Positions 25,105-34,624 of a DNA stretch of 64,000 bases are shown piece by piece; position 1 is the stretch's first letter, and each line of letters opens with the position of its first letter. The stretch is from Muraenolepis orangiensis (lineage: Eukaryota; Chordata; Actinopteri; Gadiformes; Muraenolepididae): assembly GCA_027704905.1 (NCBI GenBank), contig CM051006.1:2491876-2555875 (forward strand). The letters run 5' to 3'. Both the position numbers and the translations under genes were made by a program. The notes under the pieces are model-generated. The model searched no databases, was not told the origin of the DNA, and was given only the letters and a program-made list of their open reading frames with translations.

Positions 25105-26100
25105 ATCTTCTAGGTTGGTACTAGCTTACCTCAAATCGGGCATTTCACCCTCACTGGATAAACACCTATTTACCTACTGTGAGAACAGGAGCACGGAGGA
25201 GAACATTTCCTCAGCCCTTCACTCTGCTCTGTCCCACCTGGATGAGAGCAACACCCACGTGAGAATGCTGTTCATCGACTTCAGCTCAGCATTCAACACC
25301 ATCATCCCCTCCAAACTCATCTTCAAACTTGATGACCCCATGAAAACCAAGAATCTTGACATTAACCCCTCTGTTTGTAACTGGTTATTGGACTTCCTTA
25401 CCAACAGACCCGAGTCTGTCAGGTTAGACCATCCCACCCTCACCCTAAACACCGGCGTCCCCCAGACCTGTGTGCTGAGCCCTCTCCTCTACTCCCTCTT
25501 CACCCACGACTGCACTCCTGTTCATGGTACAAACACCATCATCAAGTTTGCAGACGACACAACAATGGTGTGCCTCATCAAGAACAATGATGAGGCAGCC
25601 TACAGAGAGGAGGTCCAGCACCAGTTGGTGTGGTGTGCCGACAAAAATCTGGCCCTCACACCAAGAAGACCAAGGAGCTCATTGTGGACTTCAGAAAGAC
25701 CAGAGCTGGCGCACACGCCCCTATCCTCATCAACGGGGGCGGAGGTCGAGCATGTCTCCAGCTTTAAATTCCTGGGGGTCCACATCTCTGAGGACATCTC
25801 TTGGACACTCAACACGGCCTCACTGGTAAAGAAGGCTCCCCAGCGTCTATTCTTTCTGTGGAGACAAGAAAAAAGAAAAGCCCACCTGTCCCCTCAGATT
25901 ATGAATCACAGTGTGGTATGGCAACTGAGCACTGCAGAGGGTGATAAAAACGCCAATGTTGGATACCCCTCCCTGCCTCCCTCTCACCCCAACCTGGACT
26001 GCCTCCCCTCCTCCTCTCTGGGACGCGATACGGGAACCTTTGTTCCAAGTCAAGCAGGCTCAGGAACAGCTTCTTCCCCTCAGCTGTCATCTTGATGAAC
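25105..26100 (+). mobile_element. L2/CR1-type LINE reverse transcriptase fragment with an unbroken frame
   Basis: Frame 25037-26095 is open for 352 codons. The first roughly 25 residues come from flanking DNA; LINE homology starts at RLVLAYLKSGISPSLDKH. RT blocks in order: RMLFIDFSSAFNTIIPSKL, DINPSVCNWLLDFLTNRPES, TLNTGVPQTCVLSPLLYSLF (the family normally has GAPQGC here), the catalytic FADDTTMV (25547-25570), and VSSFKFLGVHISEDISWTLN. The frame then drifts into unrelated sequence after about 25870. There is no endonuclease. The missing G in the PQG motif and the 5' truncation argue against activity, so the long frame is probably chance survival in a fairly young copy. Confidence 0.8.
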
Positions 26101-26154
26101 TCAGCTGTAAATATCTGATGGTTTTGCGATTGCTAATCTTGTGGGGAACAGGTG

Positions 26155-26155
26155 C

Positions 26156-26233
<78 letters not shown>
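26155..26233. repeat. (AC)n microsatellite
   Basis: About 78 bp of pure AC immediately after the LINE fragment. Confidence 0.98.
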
Positions 26234-26236
<3 letters not shown>

Positions 26237-26553
26237 TAGTCTTAGCAGCGTAGTGTTGAAATGTGTCATCTAGTAGAAAGTATATTATTGTTATATATAT
26301 TTGATAAGTTCAAAGTCCATTTGACAGTTTCTTTAAAGACAATAGTGGCCAATTCAACTCCGAGCCCCATTAGCTTCAGAGGCTCCATTAGGCTGCTAAC
26401 CGTCCTGCCTTTCATTATTCTGTTGGAAATAAGATAAAGAGGGAAATGAGTTTCTGTGGAACAATAGTTCTGTAATTATTTTGGACAATGTTTATTCTGT
26501 GATGACATCTTGGACAGAATGGCAAACCGTTTATATTGTATGTAAATGTATAT
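26234..26553. other. No gene recognised
   Basis: Unique AT-rich DNA, repeat-free from about 26330 to 26530. Confidence 0.45.
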
Positions 26554-26631
26554 TGTCACGGTTACGGTGGTTTACAAGGGGCGTGGCCAAGCCACGTGCG
26601 CTGAAAGCACACACACACGCCTGGTAACAAT
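26554..26631 (+). repeat. Duplicated 78-bp LTR head
   Basis: Starts TGTCACGGTTACGGTGGTTT and runs through a ggggcgtggccaagccacgt block, aligning with the first 78 bp or so of the LTR that begins at 26632. It is either a partial LTR duplication or the remnant of an older LTR into which the element inserted. No matching remainder is visible after 30135. Confidence 0.85.
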
Positions 26632-27082
26632 TGTCACGATTACGGTGGTTGACAGGGGGCGTGGCTAAGCCACGTGCGCTGGCGGTGCACACACACACAT
26701 CTGTCAACTATTACCGTGGTTGATTACTAATTACCTCATCTGGGTCTACATATACCGCGGCGTCACTAGGGCATGTTGCTCGTTCGTACTTCGTGTATTC
26801 TCGGATGTATGTTACAAGTTCTCCGGTAAACCACTTACCTGTTTTCCGCCTGTCTACTACCTGTCGGTACTACGCACATCGACTTCGCGGTATCCAGACT
26901 CCTCGCCTGTCCCTGATCCTCCGCCTGTCTACTACCTGTCGGTTCTACGCACCTCGACTTCCGACGACTGCTTGCCTGTCCATGACCATTCCATGTGCGT
27001 TTTTGCAAATAAACCACCTGTTCTCCCCTCTCTGGTCTGTTGTCTGCGTTCGGGGTCCAACCCACACACTGCACTTGTGACA
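26632..27082 (+). repeat. 5' LTR
   Basis: 451 bp, from TGTCACGATTACGG to CTTGTGACA. It includes a TATA-like box (acatataccgcgg, about 26748), the start block GCTCGTTCGT (26778-26787) about 27 bp further on, a poly(A) signal AATAAA (27008-27013) and a repeated ctgtctactacctgtcggt segment. The coherent spacing suggests transcripts began near 26777. Confidence 0.9.
26748..26787 (+). promoter_or_regulatory. LTR core promoter and predicted transcript start
   Basis: TATA-like catatacc at 26749-26756 lies about 27 bp before GCTCGTTCGT at 26778. The latter is exactly complementary to the primer site after the LTR. The minus-strand LTR at 15695-16262 keeps the same two blocks (ttataccgcgg and gctcgttcgta), which supports their being functional elements. 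Confidence 0.65.
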
Positions 27083-27084
27083 GA

Positions 27085-27094
27085 ACGAACGAGC
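27085..27094 (+). promoter_or_regulatory. Putative self-priming primer-binding site
   Basis: ACGAACGAGC, two bases after the LTR, is the perfect reverse complement of GCTCGTTCGT at 26778-26787, the predicted 5' end of the transcript. Tf1 and vertebrate sushi-like elements are known to prime with the folded-back 5' end of their own RNA instead of a tRNA. The usual TGG start of a tRNA-type site is absent. Confidence 0.7.
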
Positions 27095-27098
27095 CACG

Positions 27099-27475
27099 AT
27101 GGACCTCGGCGACGCAGATCAGATGAAACACGCAATCAGTGCCATCCTGCTCGAGGGAGGTCCCCTCGCGATGTTCAACGCGCTCTATGAGCAGGGCTCT
27201 TCCGTCACCCAAACCTTCACGGCTCTCGCTGGCGAGCTGAGGCGGGTGTTCGACCACCCCATACGCGGTCCACAGGTCGGAAAACTCCTGCTGCGGTTGA
27301 AACAGGGAAACCTCGGTCTCCGGGAGTACATCGCGCGGTTTGCCGGTTGGCATTGGAGTCCGGGTGGAACGATGACTCGCTCCTGTCAGCGTTCCAGAAC
27401 GGACTCAACCGGGAGCTAGGTAAGGAGGTGGCGCTGCGGGGCGAGACGGGGCAGCAGGAGTGTGTTCTGCCATTC
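27099..27475 (+). pseudogene. gag, N-terminal half (frameshifted)
   Basis: ATG at 27099 follows the primer site directly. The capsid-like region reads FDHPIRGPQVGKLLLRLKQG and LREYIARF. A frameshift near 27345 then continues as WNDDSLLSAFQNGLNRELGK and EVALRGE. The C-terminal zinc-knuckle part and the protease are missing; the sequence passes into the RT N-terminus by about 27550. Without nucleocapsid and protease it could not assemble particles. Confidence 0.8.
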
Positions 27476-27539
27476 GCACTGCCTCCGGTCCGCTCTAGCG
27501 CCACGCAATCCGCCCACTAGCCCGGTCCTGAGCCCTCCC

Positions 27540-28180
27540 GATCTCTCATCCGTTCCCCACGTGTACCATGACATCGGGGAGGTTTTCTCCAAGCGGGCCT
27601 CTACAACCCAGCCCGGCCCGAGAGGGAGACGATGGAGACCTACATCCATGACTCTCTGGCAGCGGGCCTGATCAGATCGTCGTCGCCTGTTGGTTCGGGG
27701 TTTTTTTGGAGTACTGGGTCATGCCTTTCGGTCTCACCAACGCTCCGGCGGTGTTCCAAACGCTGGTGAACGACGTCCTCCGGGACATGCTGAACCAGTT
27801 CGTTTTTGTCTACCTGCACGACATTTAGATTTTTTCAAGGAACAAGAAGGAGCACGTTCAGCACGCAGAACTGGAGAACAAGTTATTTGTAAAGGCGGAG
27901 AAGTGTGAGTTCCACGTCGAGTCGGTGGCCTTCCTGCGTTACATAATCGAGCCTGGACAGGTTCGGTCGGATCCGGACAAGATCAAGGCAGTGGCTGAGT
28001 GGCCGACGCCTAAATCCCGGAAACAACTCCAGCGGTTCCTCGGTTTTGCCGGCTTTTACCGTAGGTTCATCCAGAGTTTTAGTAGCATCGCATCCGTTTA
28101 CCCGCTCGCACCCGGCAGGCGGGTGCGACTTTTGCGCACCTCAAGCGTCTGTTCACCTCTGCTCCGGTTCTGAGGCATCC
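27540..28180 (+). pseudogene. Gypsy reverse transcriptase, deleted and mutated
   Basis: Pieces in order: YHDIGEVFSKRAST (27566-27607), then METYIHDSLAAGLIRSSSS in another frame, a deletion, then EYWVMPFGLTNAPAVFQTLV, DVLRDMLNQFVFVYLHD with a TAG stop (27826-27828), and after that KAEKCEFHVESVAFLRYIIE and KAVAEWPTPKSRKQLQRFLG, FAGFYRRFIQSFSSIAS. The polymerase YxDD motif is YLHD here (27811-27822), so the first catalytic Asp is His. The segment that includes the family's first catalytic Asp is also deleted. Inactive. Confidence 0.88.
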
Positions 28181-28184
28181 GGAT

Positions 28185-28480
28185 CCGACGTCCCATTGGG
28201 GACCGGAAGACGCATCACTGTGCCTTCTTCTCTAGACGGCTGTCATCCGCGGCGCGAAACTACGACGTTGGGAATCAGGAGCTCTTGGCAGTGGTCCTGG
28301 CCTTGGAGGAGTGGAGGCACTGGCTGGAGGGGGCGGAACAACTGTTCGTGGTCTGGACGGATCACAGAAATCTGGCCTACCTTCGCTCCGCCAGACGGCT
28401 TTACCCTCACCTACTGCCCTGGCTGTCGAAACATCAAACCAGATTCCCTCTCTCGCCAGTGGGACCCAAGAGGGACCTCA
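28185..28480 (+). pseudogene. Gypsy RNase H domain, broken
   Basis: It reads CAFFSRRLSSAARNYDVGNQ with ELLAVVLALEEWRHWLEGA and FVVWTDHRNLAYLRSARRL. The segment that normally follows is missing, and TLTYCPGCRNIKPDSLSRQW continues in a different frame. At least one frameshift plus a deletion. Confidence 0.85.
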
Positions 28481-28639
28481 CCGAGCCAGTGACCATCCTT
28501 CCTCCGGTTTGTGTAATAGGGGCGGTCACCTGGGAGATCGAGGGGCTCGTCCGGGCGGCTCAGCGTTCCCATCCGGATCCAGGTAACGCTAACCGTTTGT
28601 ACCCGACCCAGTTAGGTCCCAGGTGCTTCAGTGAGCTCA

Positions 28640-29290
28640 TTCCTCCTGACTCACCTGCCATCCCGGCTATGCTCGGACCCTGTTCTTCGTCAGGCGGAGC
28701 TTCTGGTGGCCTTCCATCTCCCGGGACACCCAGGCCTTTGTGGCGGCCTGCGCCGTCTGTGCGCGCAGCAAGGCCTCACATCGACCTCCTGCGGGGTTGC
28801 TGCATCCACTGCCTATCCCTAGCCGGCCTTGGTCGCACATCGTGGTGGATTTCGTCACCGGCCTCCCTCCGTCATCAGGTAACAACGCTATTTTGACTAT
28901 CGTCGACCGATTTTTGAAGGCGGTTCATATTCTGCCGCTCCCCAAGCTTCCCTCTGCGAGGGAGACGGCGGACCTCCTGGTACTCCAGGTTTTTCATCTC
29001 CACGGGATTCCCCTGGACATAGTGCCCTACCGGGGCCTACAGTTCGCGTCCCAGCTGTGGAGGGCGTTCTGCCAGGCTCTGGGTGCCACCGCCAGCCTCT
29101 CCTCCGGGTACCATCCCCAATCCAATGGGCAAACAGAGAGAGCAAACCAGGACCTTGAGGTTGCCCTCCGCTGCATCACCGCACGCCACCCGTCTTCCTG
29201 GAGTTCCCACCTTCGGTGGGTGGAATACGCACACAACTCCCTCATCAGCGCCGCCACAGGGATGTCGCCAGGCATCACTGGGTTACCAGC
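28640..29290 (+). pseudogene. Gypsy integrase, zinc-binding and catalytic parts
   Basis: Zinc-finger remnants CHPG and AACAVCARSKASHR (HHCC type) lead into the catalytic core: VVDFVTGLPPSSG (first Asp at 28848-28850) and NGQTERANQDLE (Glu at 29136-29138). The expected second Asp in the conserved DRG-type motif is Tyr (PYRG, 29028-29030). The frame shifts near 29270. The altered DDE triad means no strand transfer. Confidence 0.88.
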
Positions 29291-29904
29291 CGCCCCTTTT
29301 TCCCGCTCAGGAGGAGGAGATTGCAGTGCCGTCGGTGCAGGCCCACGTCCAGCGCTGCCGCCGGATGTGGAGGACCGCTCGTTCTGCTCTCCTTCGCACG
29401 GCCGCTCAGAATCAGCGTCTGGCGGACCGCCGGAGGGTTCCGGTGCCCGCCTATCGACCTGGACAGCAGGTATGGTTCTCCTCCCGGGACCTGCCACTAC
29501 AGGTCCAGTCCCGGAAGTTAGCACCCCGGTACGTTGGCCCCTACACAGTGGACAAGGTCATCAACCCGGTCTCTGTGAGGTTGAGATTGCCTCCAGCTCT
29601 GAAGGTGCATCCCACCTTTCATGTCTCCCTGCTAAAACCCGTCTCTTCCAGTCCTTTGTGTCCTCCCACCGAACCCCCTCCCCCCCCCAGTATCATCGAC
29701 GACCATCCCGCCTACACGGTGAAAAAGATTCTGGACATTCATCGCCGTGGCCGGGGTTTCCAGTACCTGGTGGACTGGGAGGGTTACGGCCCAGAGGAGC
29801 GGAGTTGGATCCCACGGCGGAACATCTTGGATCCATCCCTCATCCGCGACTTTCATCGGGAGCATCCCAACAAGCCGAGTGGGGCGCCAGGAGGCACCCA
29901 TTGA
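29270..29904 (+). pseudogene. Integrase C-terminus with chromodomain
   Basis: After the frameshift the frame reads SLGYQPPLFPAQEEE, then KLAPRYVGPYTVDKVINP and LKVHPTFHVSLLKPVS, a GPY/F-type module. A proline-rich spacer follows, then a chromodomain (YTVKKILDIHRRGRGFQYLV, WEGYGPEERSWIPRRN, 29713-29865), ending at TGA 29902-29904. The chromodomain is well preserved with its aromatic residues. In this group it targets integration to modified chromatin. Confidence 0.88.
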
Positions 29905-29915
29905 GGGGGGGGTAC
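29902..29915 (+). promoter_or_regulatory. Polypurine tract
   Basis: tgaggggggggtac immediately precedes the 3' LTR and overlaps the stop codon. It is the plus-strand primer of reverse transcription. Confidence 0.8.
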
Positions 29916-30135
29916 TGTCACGGTTACGGTGGTTGACAGGTATCCAGACTCCTCGCCTGTCCCTGATCATCCGCCTGTCTACTACCTGTCGGTACGCACC
30001 TCAACTTCCTGGTACCAAGACTGCTTGCCTGTCCATGACCATTCCATGTGCGTTTTTGCAAATAAACCACCTGACCCAACAGACCTCTCTGGTCTGTTGT
30101 CTGCGTTCGGGGTCCAATCCACACACAGTGTGACA
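29916..30135 (+). repeat. 3' LTR with about 230-bp internal deletion
   Basis: 220 bp, from TGTCACGGTTACGG to GTGTGACA. After ggtggttgacagg it jumps straight to tatccagactcctcgcctg, losing the TATA box and start block present in the 5' LTR. The AATAAA signal (about 30059) is kept. The deletion and divergence show long inactivity. Confidence 0.9.
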
Positions 30136-30400
30136 GTGTATGTCATTTTTCCTTCTTCTTGTATCTCGTCCTGAACAGTTAACAGTACATCTCATACAGT
30201 GAGGAACATTCCAGATGGTTTGAATCATTCACCAACAGAGCAGCTCAACACATACTGGATATGTCGCTCTATCTTTAGCATCATGCCTGAAGACCTTCAG
30301 ATCTACGACACATCAATTACATTACTAAGATTGAATTTACCTCCATTTTTAACAGACTCTGAAGCAGTTTCTCCTAAAGGATGTTCTTGGCCTTTTACAA

Positions 30401-30491
30401 GCAGCTGTGAGGGAGAGGTAGCAGCTGTGAGGGAGAGGAAGCAGCTGTGAGGGAGAGGAAGCAGCTGTGAGGGAGAGGAAGCAGCTGTGAT
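30401..30491. repeat. 20-bp tandem repeat, about 4.5 copies
   Basis: Unit gcagctgtgagggagaggaa. Contains the E-box-like CAGCTG. Confidence 0.95.
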
Positions 30492-30619
30492 GGATAGTGA
30501 ATTGTGAATTGAATAGTGAATTCATATCTTTGGTCAAAAACAATTGCTGGAAACTGAGAATAATCTCTAGATGTTGGGATGTTGTAAACAGGTGAGCATG
30601 CTCTCGTTTAGGCGCTTGC

Positions 30620-30780
30620 AATACTGTGGACCAGTGATTGGCTAATACTGTAGACCAGTGATTGGCTGATACTGTGGACCAGTGATTAGCTAATACTGTG
30701 GACCAGTGATTGGCTAATACTGTGGACCAGTGATTGGCTAATACTGTGGACCAGTGATTGGCTAATACTGCAGACCAGTG
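30620..30780. repeat. 24-bp tandem repeat, about 6.7 copies
   Basis: Unit ccagtgattggctaatactg plus tgga. Each unit holds ATTGGCT, an inverted CCAAT box. Confidence 0.95.
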
Positions 30781-31091
30781 AATGAAAGAAAAATAAGAAC
30801 AAATAAAATAAAAAAAACACTATTAACAGAAGCAGCTGTAATCAGGAGAGGTTTCTCATCTTATAATATCTTATATTTAATAATAAACTTTTATACTCAA
30901 TAAAATGTGTAATTATTGAAAATTAATTATGTAAATGCTGCTGAGACTTTTCTGTCTCTTTACCAAGAAACAAAATAGAGTAAAATGTGTATTATTGTAT
31001 ATACACAAACACGCTATACAATACTTTAGTCACATTCAGTACCAAGTATAGCCTACATGTGTGTGTGTGTTTGACACATGCATGTGCTTCC

Positions 31092-31400
31092 AAGTCAAGT
31101 CAAGACAAGTTTATTGTCACTTCACAGTTTACAAAAGTATAAAGCAGTGGTGTGAAAATCTTATGTGCAATACCCGACGACAGACAGCAGTTATAAAAAT
31201 AATATAAATATACATAAAAATAGAATAAAAATGAATAAGTAAAAATAAAATGAAAATGCAATTTATAAAACGCAATATATCGGCACAGAAAAGAGCAATA
31301 TGTATATATATCAATGTAATACAATATACATTGTTATATGGTATACGCCCTTGTTCAGCAGCCTGATGGCCTGACTGTGGAAGCTATCTCTGAGTCTATT
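31092..31400 (-). mobile_element. L2-like LINE, 3' end, minus strand
   Basis: The 3' tail caagtcaagtcaagacaag and UTR tttattgtcacttcacagtt match the minus-strand L2 at 45218. The terminal coding end reads (minus) DSFHSQAIRLLNKGV-like through about 31400. Strongly 5'-truncated. Confidence 0.85.
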
Positions 31401-33118
31401 TCCCCACGTGCGCTCTCTCAGAAGTGCATTCTTCAGAGTGAGCGGGAGTGCGCGGGGGCGTTATCACTGTCACATACAATTACCCTCGGGGGAAGTGCTC
31501 GGCCCAGGGTTCGTCCGCAGCGGTAAATCACCTGGAACCTGGGGGGCCTTAAGAACAGCCCACTGGGGGCCAAACACCAGATAGAGAGGGTTAAAGACCC
31601 TTAAGAGACCCTTTCCCTTAGAATTGATCACAAACGTCGGTTGCAGCCTGAAGAAGTCCCACTTTCACCAAGAACCTCCTTCTGGCTGGCGAAGGTGATT
31701 AGCTAATATTAGCTAAACGGTGATTAGCTCATATCACACCGGTGCGTTTTGCACATGAAGCACAAAACAATCATCGGGCTCCCATTAGCAGCCCCTGTTT
31801 TTGGTCTCTTAATGAGAGTGTTGGAAAGTTTAGCTATCAAGTAGAAACGCTGCTCACGATGGCTGTGTGTGTCATCCATTAGCACATACAGCACGCGAAT
31901 CACCTAGCAGCCCACCGGCTAGCTTCTCGTCTGCATGCGGCTTCGCTGATAGCCAAAAAATCAATCCTCTCTGGTGGAGGGGGAGGGGGTCCATATTTTC
32001 TGGGGAGGTTTATGGATGGGGGATGGGATTGGGGGGGAGGGGGGGTTCCGAGGGGAAAGAGAGACGGATGGACGTGTATCGCTGTGAAGGTACGATGGAG
32101 GATACCCAAGAAGAAGACGTTTTGCTGACAATTGAAAAATACTCATTCATCGGAGGAGACGTCATGCTGAGATTGAATATATCTAACCATATATATATAT
32201 ATATATATATATTTATACTTATATTTATATTAAGCCCTCTTCCTTCAGACTGATTTGAGGGAGGGCATTCATTTTCCACTCGGTTGGAGGTCTAAACTAA
32301 ACTGTGTTCATCTGGCCGTATTTAAATAGAAAGGTTGAAGCCATCCAGAAGACGCTTAGCCTGGCGTAGTGTCATTCTTTTAGACAGGGATGAGAACACC
32401 TACCTGGTGGGGTCAACAGTCCACAACAATAGGGGGACCTACTGTAGGGAGCGAGGCCAGAGACTAAAGGACCCCGACATCAGGGCTCGGAGTGCCATAA
32501 TGGCCCCAAGCTGACGGACCACGGCGTGGATTAAATTCACACGTGACCTCTGGATGACCCGAGGCCAGGCTTCATTTGTTTCCTGTCCACTGTCGGAGTT
32601 TGTAGTTCCATATTACCACATTTCTTATTATTTATTCCACAATATTTTCTCGCTCCACCAGCCCTGTGCTAGATGACTTGATACGCCTGCCGTCATCTGC
32701 ACTTGTGTACAATGCTGTCAAAACGGGGAGCTTGACAGTTCAATCAAACCGCTGGTAATAGTTAATTTTATCTCTGGTTCTCCTAAGGCCATATCACGCC
32801 CCGGCACCTGCAACCACGCCCACCAGAGAAGGGTGGAGAGGGTGGAGGGGCCGTGGAGTCCAGTGTCTGGTTAATCAGAGCAGCTCCACCCTCCAATCCC
32901 GGCGCGCTGGAAACAGATCTATATCTGACCTGGAGCTCACGACACACCGTCACGTTCCTCACGCCACAATGAAAAATACAAAATAAACTGTGTGTAACAA
33001 ACATTAGTTAATGACTTTGAAAAGATTGGCACAAGCAGAGGGTTTTCCCAGGGTCCTGTGGGAAACGGAGGAAAAGGCTTGTGAAGTCACACACCTGCAG
33101 TTATCAGGTGTTAGACCT
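31401..33118. other. No gene recognised
   Basis: Unique sequence with a (TA)n tract at 32187-32215 and G-rich runs near 31975-32050. 31700-31880 is repeat-free. A purine-rich open frame at 31867-32253 lacks recognisable content. Confidence 0.4.
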
Positions 33119-33119
33119 A

Positions 33120-33340
33120 GGTGGCAGTATAGCTCAGGAGGTACAGCAGTCACCTCACAACAGAAAGCTTGCTGGTTCGATCCCCCTGCTCCTCCTAGCA
33201 AAAACTGTCGAGGTGTCCTTGAGCAAGACACCCTAATCCTAACTGCTCCTGACCTGCTGGCTGACTCCGCCGTCTGTGTATGAATGTGAGGCATGACTTA
33301 TAGCGCTTTGGATAAAAGCGCTATATAAAAGCATCATCGT
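33120..33340 (+). mobile_element. tRNA-derived SINE
   Basis: A box tagctcaggaggtacagcag, B box ggttcgatcc (33174-33183), body ctcctcctagcaaaaactgt, then cgctttggataaaagcgcta near the 3' end. The same head as 22313, with a different tail. Confidence 0.85.
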
Positions 33341-33770
33341 CACCAGCAGGTTGGCTGGTGAGAGTGACTCAGAACGGAAGGAGAAAGTGATGAAGCCCAA
33401 CTCAGACCAAGGACACCAGCTGTCAACTGCTTGGACCAATGTGGCTCCCCAAAACAATTGATCTCTTTAGATAATGAAACTAATTGGAATTTTAATGAAC
33501 ACAAAAGGTATCATAAGGCAATGAAAGATCATTTAAAAATAATTTCCGCCACTGAATCTCAATCCTCCCCAAAATGTTGATTAAGTACACCCTTTCATAC
33601 ACACATCTCCCTCTCTGTCTCTCTCTCTCTCTCACACACACACACATACAGTATGTATTATGGTTATTTGAGGCCTTCTCATTGTGTCGTTCCTGATCTT
33701 AAATTAATTTCCAGGCTGCAGAGAGGATCTGTGAATGGGAACTAACACACCGCTTGTTACGCTCACGCTA
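33341..33770. other. No gene recognised
   Basis: Unique sequence with a short CT/AC tract at 33612-33648. Confidence 0.5.
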
Positions 33771-34300
33771 GGTAGGGGTTAGACAGTACAGAGAGGGGTC
33801 ATTAAGGAGCAGGTAGGGGTTAGACAGTACAGAGAGGGGTCATTAAGGAGCAGGTAGGGGTTAGACAGTACAGAGACAGGTCATTAAGGAGCAGGTAGGG
33901 GTTAGACAGTACAGAGACAGGTCATTAAGGAGCAGGTAGGGGTTAGACGGTACAGAGACGGGTCATTAAGGAGCAGGTAGGGGTTAGACAGGTCATTAAG
34001 TAGCAGGTAGGGGTTAGACGGTACAGAGACAGGTCATTAAGGAGCAGGTAGGGGTTAGACAGTACAGAGACAGGTCATTAAGGAGCAGGTAGGGGTTAGA
34101 CAGTACAGAGACAGGTCATTAAGGAGCAGGTAGGGGTTAGACAGTACAGAGACAGGTCATTGAGGAGCAGGTAGGGGTTAGACGGTACAGAGACAGGTCA
34201 TTAAGGAGCAGGTAGGGGTTAGACAGTACAGAGACAGGTCATTAAGGAGCAGGTAGGGGTTAGACAGTACAGAGACAGGTCATTTAGGAGCAGGTACTGG
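33771..34300. repeat. 41-bp minisatellite, about 13 copies, SINE-derived
   Basis: The unit spans ggtaggggttagacagtaca, gagacaggtcattaaggagc and one base. One copy (around 33978) has lost about 11 bp. The core aggtcattaaggagcaggta also occurs singly near 15663 and 42265 in SINE-like context, and the right edge runs into such a sequence (34290-34360), suggesting amplification of part of a dispersed repeat. Confidence 0.95.
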
Positions 34301-34624
34301 TCAGACATCTTGCTCTAGGATGCTTACAGGTAGGCTGTGCCTTTGGGCAAGGCATGGAACACCCTGGACACTATTATTATTATGTAAGTATGAAGAACTA
34401 AGATGAAACGACACTCTCTTCCCTAAGAGCCGATAAAAAGAGGCCCATGAAAACATTCAATGACACAACTTTATCCACTGTCCAGATGAAAGTCAGATGT
34501 GAAGCGCCTTATCAAATCCTCAGGGTGAAGCTGTGAATGTGTAAACTCTTATGGTCGCGGCGGGCGTTTATAGGCGGTTGTGGTGGAGGGGAGTGGAGCC
34601 GTTAAAGAGTACAGTGAGTACACT
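34301..34624. other. SINE-like remnant and unique sequence
   Basis: 34300-34365 reads as the continuation of the dispersed repeat (gggcaaggcatggaacaccc). No gene. Confidence 0.45.

Larger units (their letters stand above)
26554..30135 (+). mobile_element. Ty3/Gypsy retrotransposon of the Tf1/sushi chromodomain group, defective
   Basis: Order: LTR head duplicate, 5' LTR, primer site, gag, reverse transcriptase, RNase H, integrase with a C-terminal chromodomain, polypurine tract, 3' LTR. The gene order and chromodomain place it among the vertebrate chromovirus-type Gypsy elements. Total length is about 3.6 kb; complete relatives are usually 5 kb or more, so large parts of gag/protease and RT are deleted. 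There is no env-like gene. Frameshifts, stops and altered catalytic residues make it inert. The flanks tatat (before 26554) and gtgta (after 30135) do not form a clear target duplication. Confidence 0.92.
30136..31090. other. No gene recognised, apart from two tandem repeats
   Basis: Unique sequence surrounding the 20-bp and 24-bp arrays listed separately. 30800-31070 is AT-rich. Confidence 0.45.

Noticed and set aside
26554..30135. Endogenous retrovirus
   Set aside because: There is no env-like frame. The chromodomain at the integrase end, self-priming site and RT family indicate a Ty3/Gypsy retrotransposon of the Tf1/sushi type.
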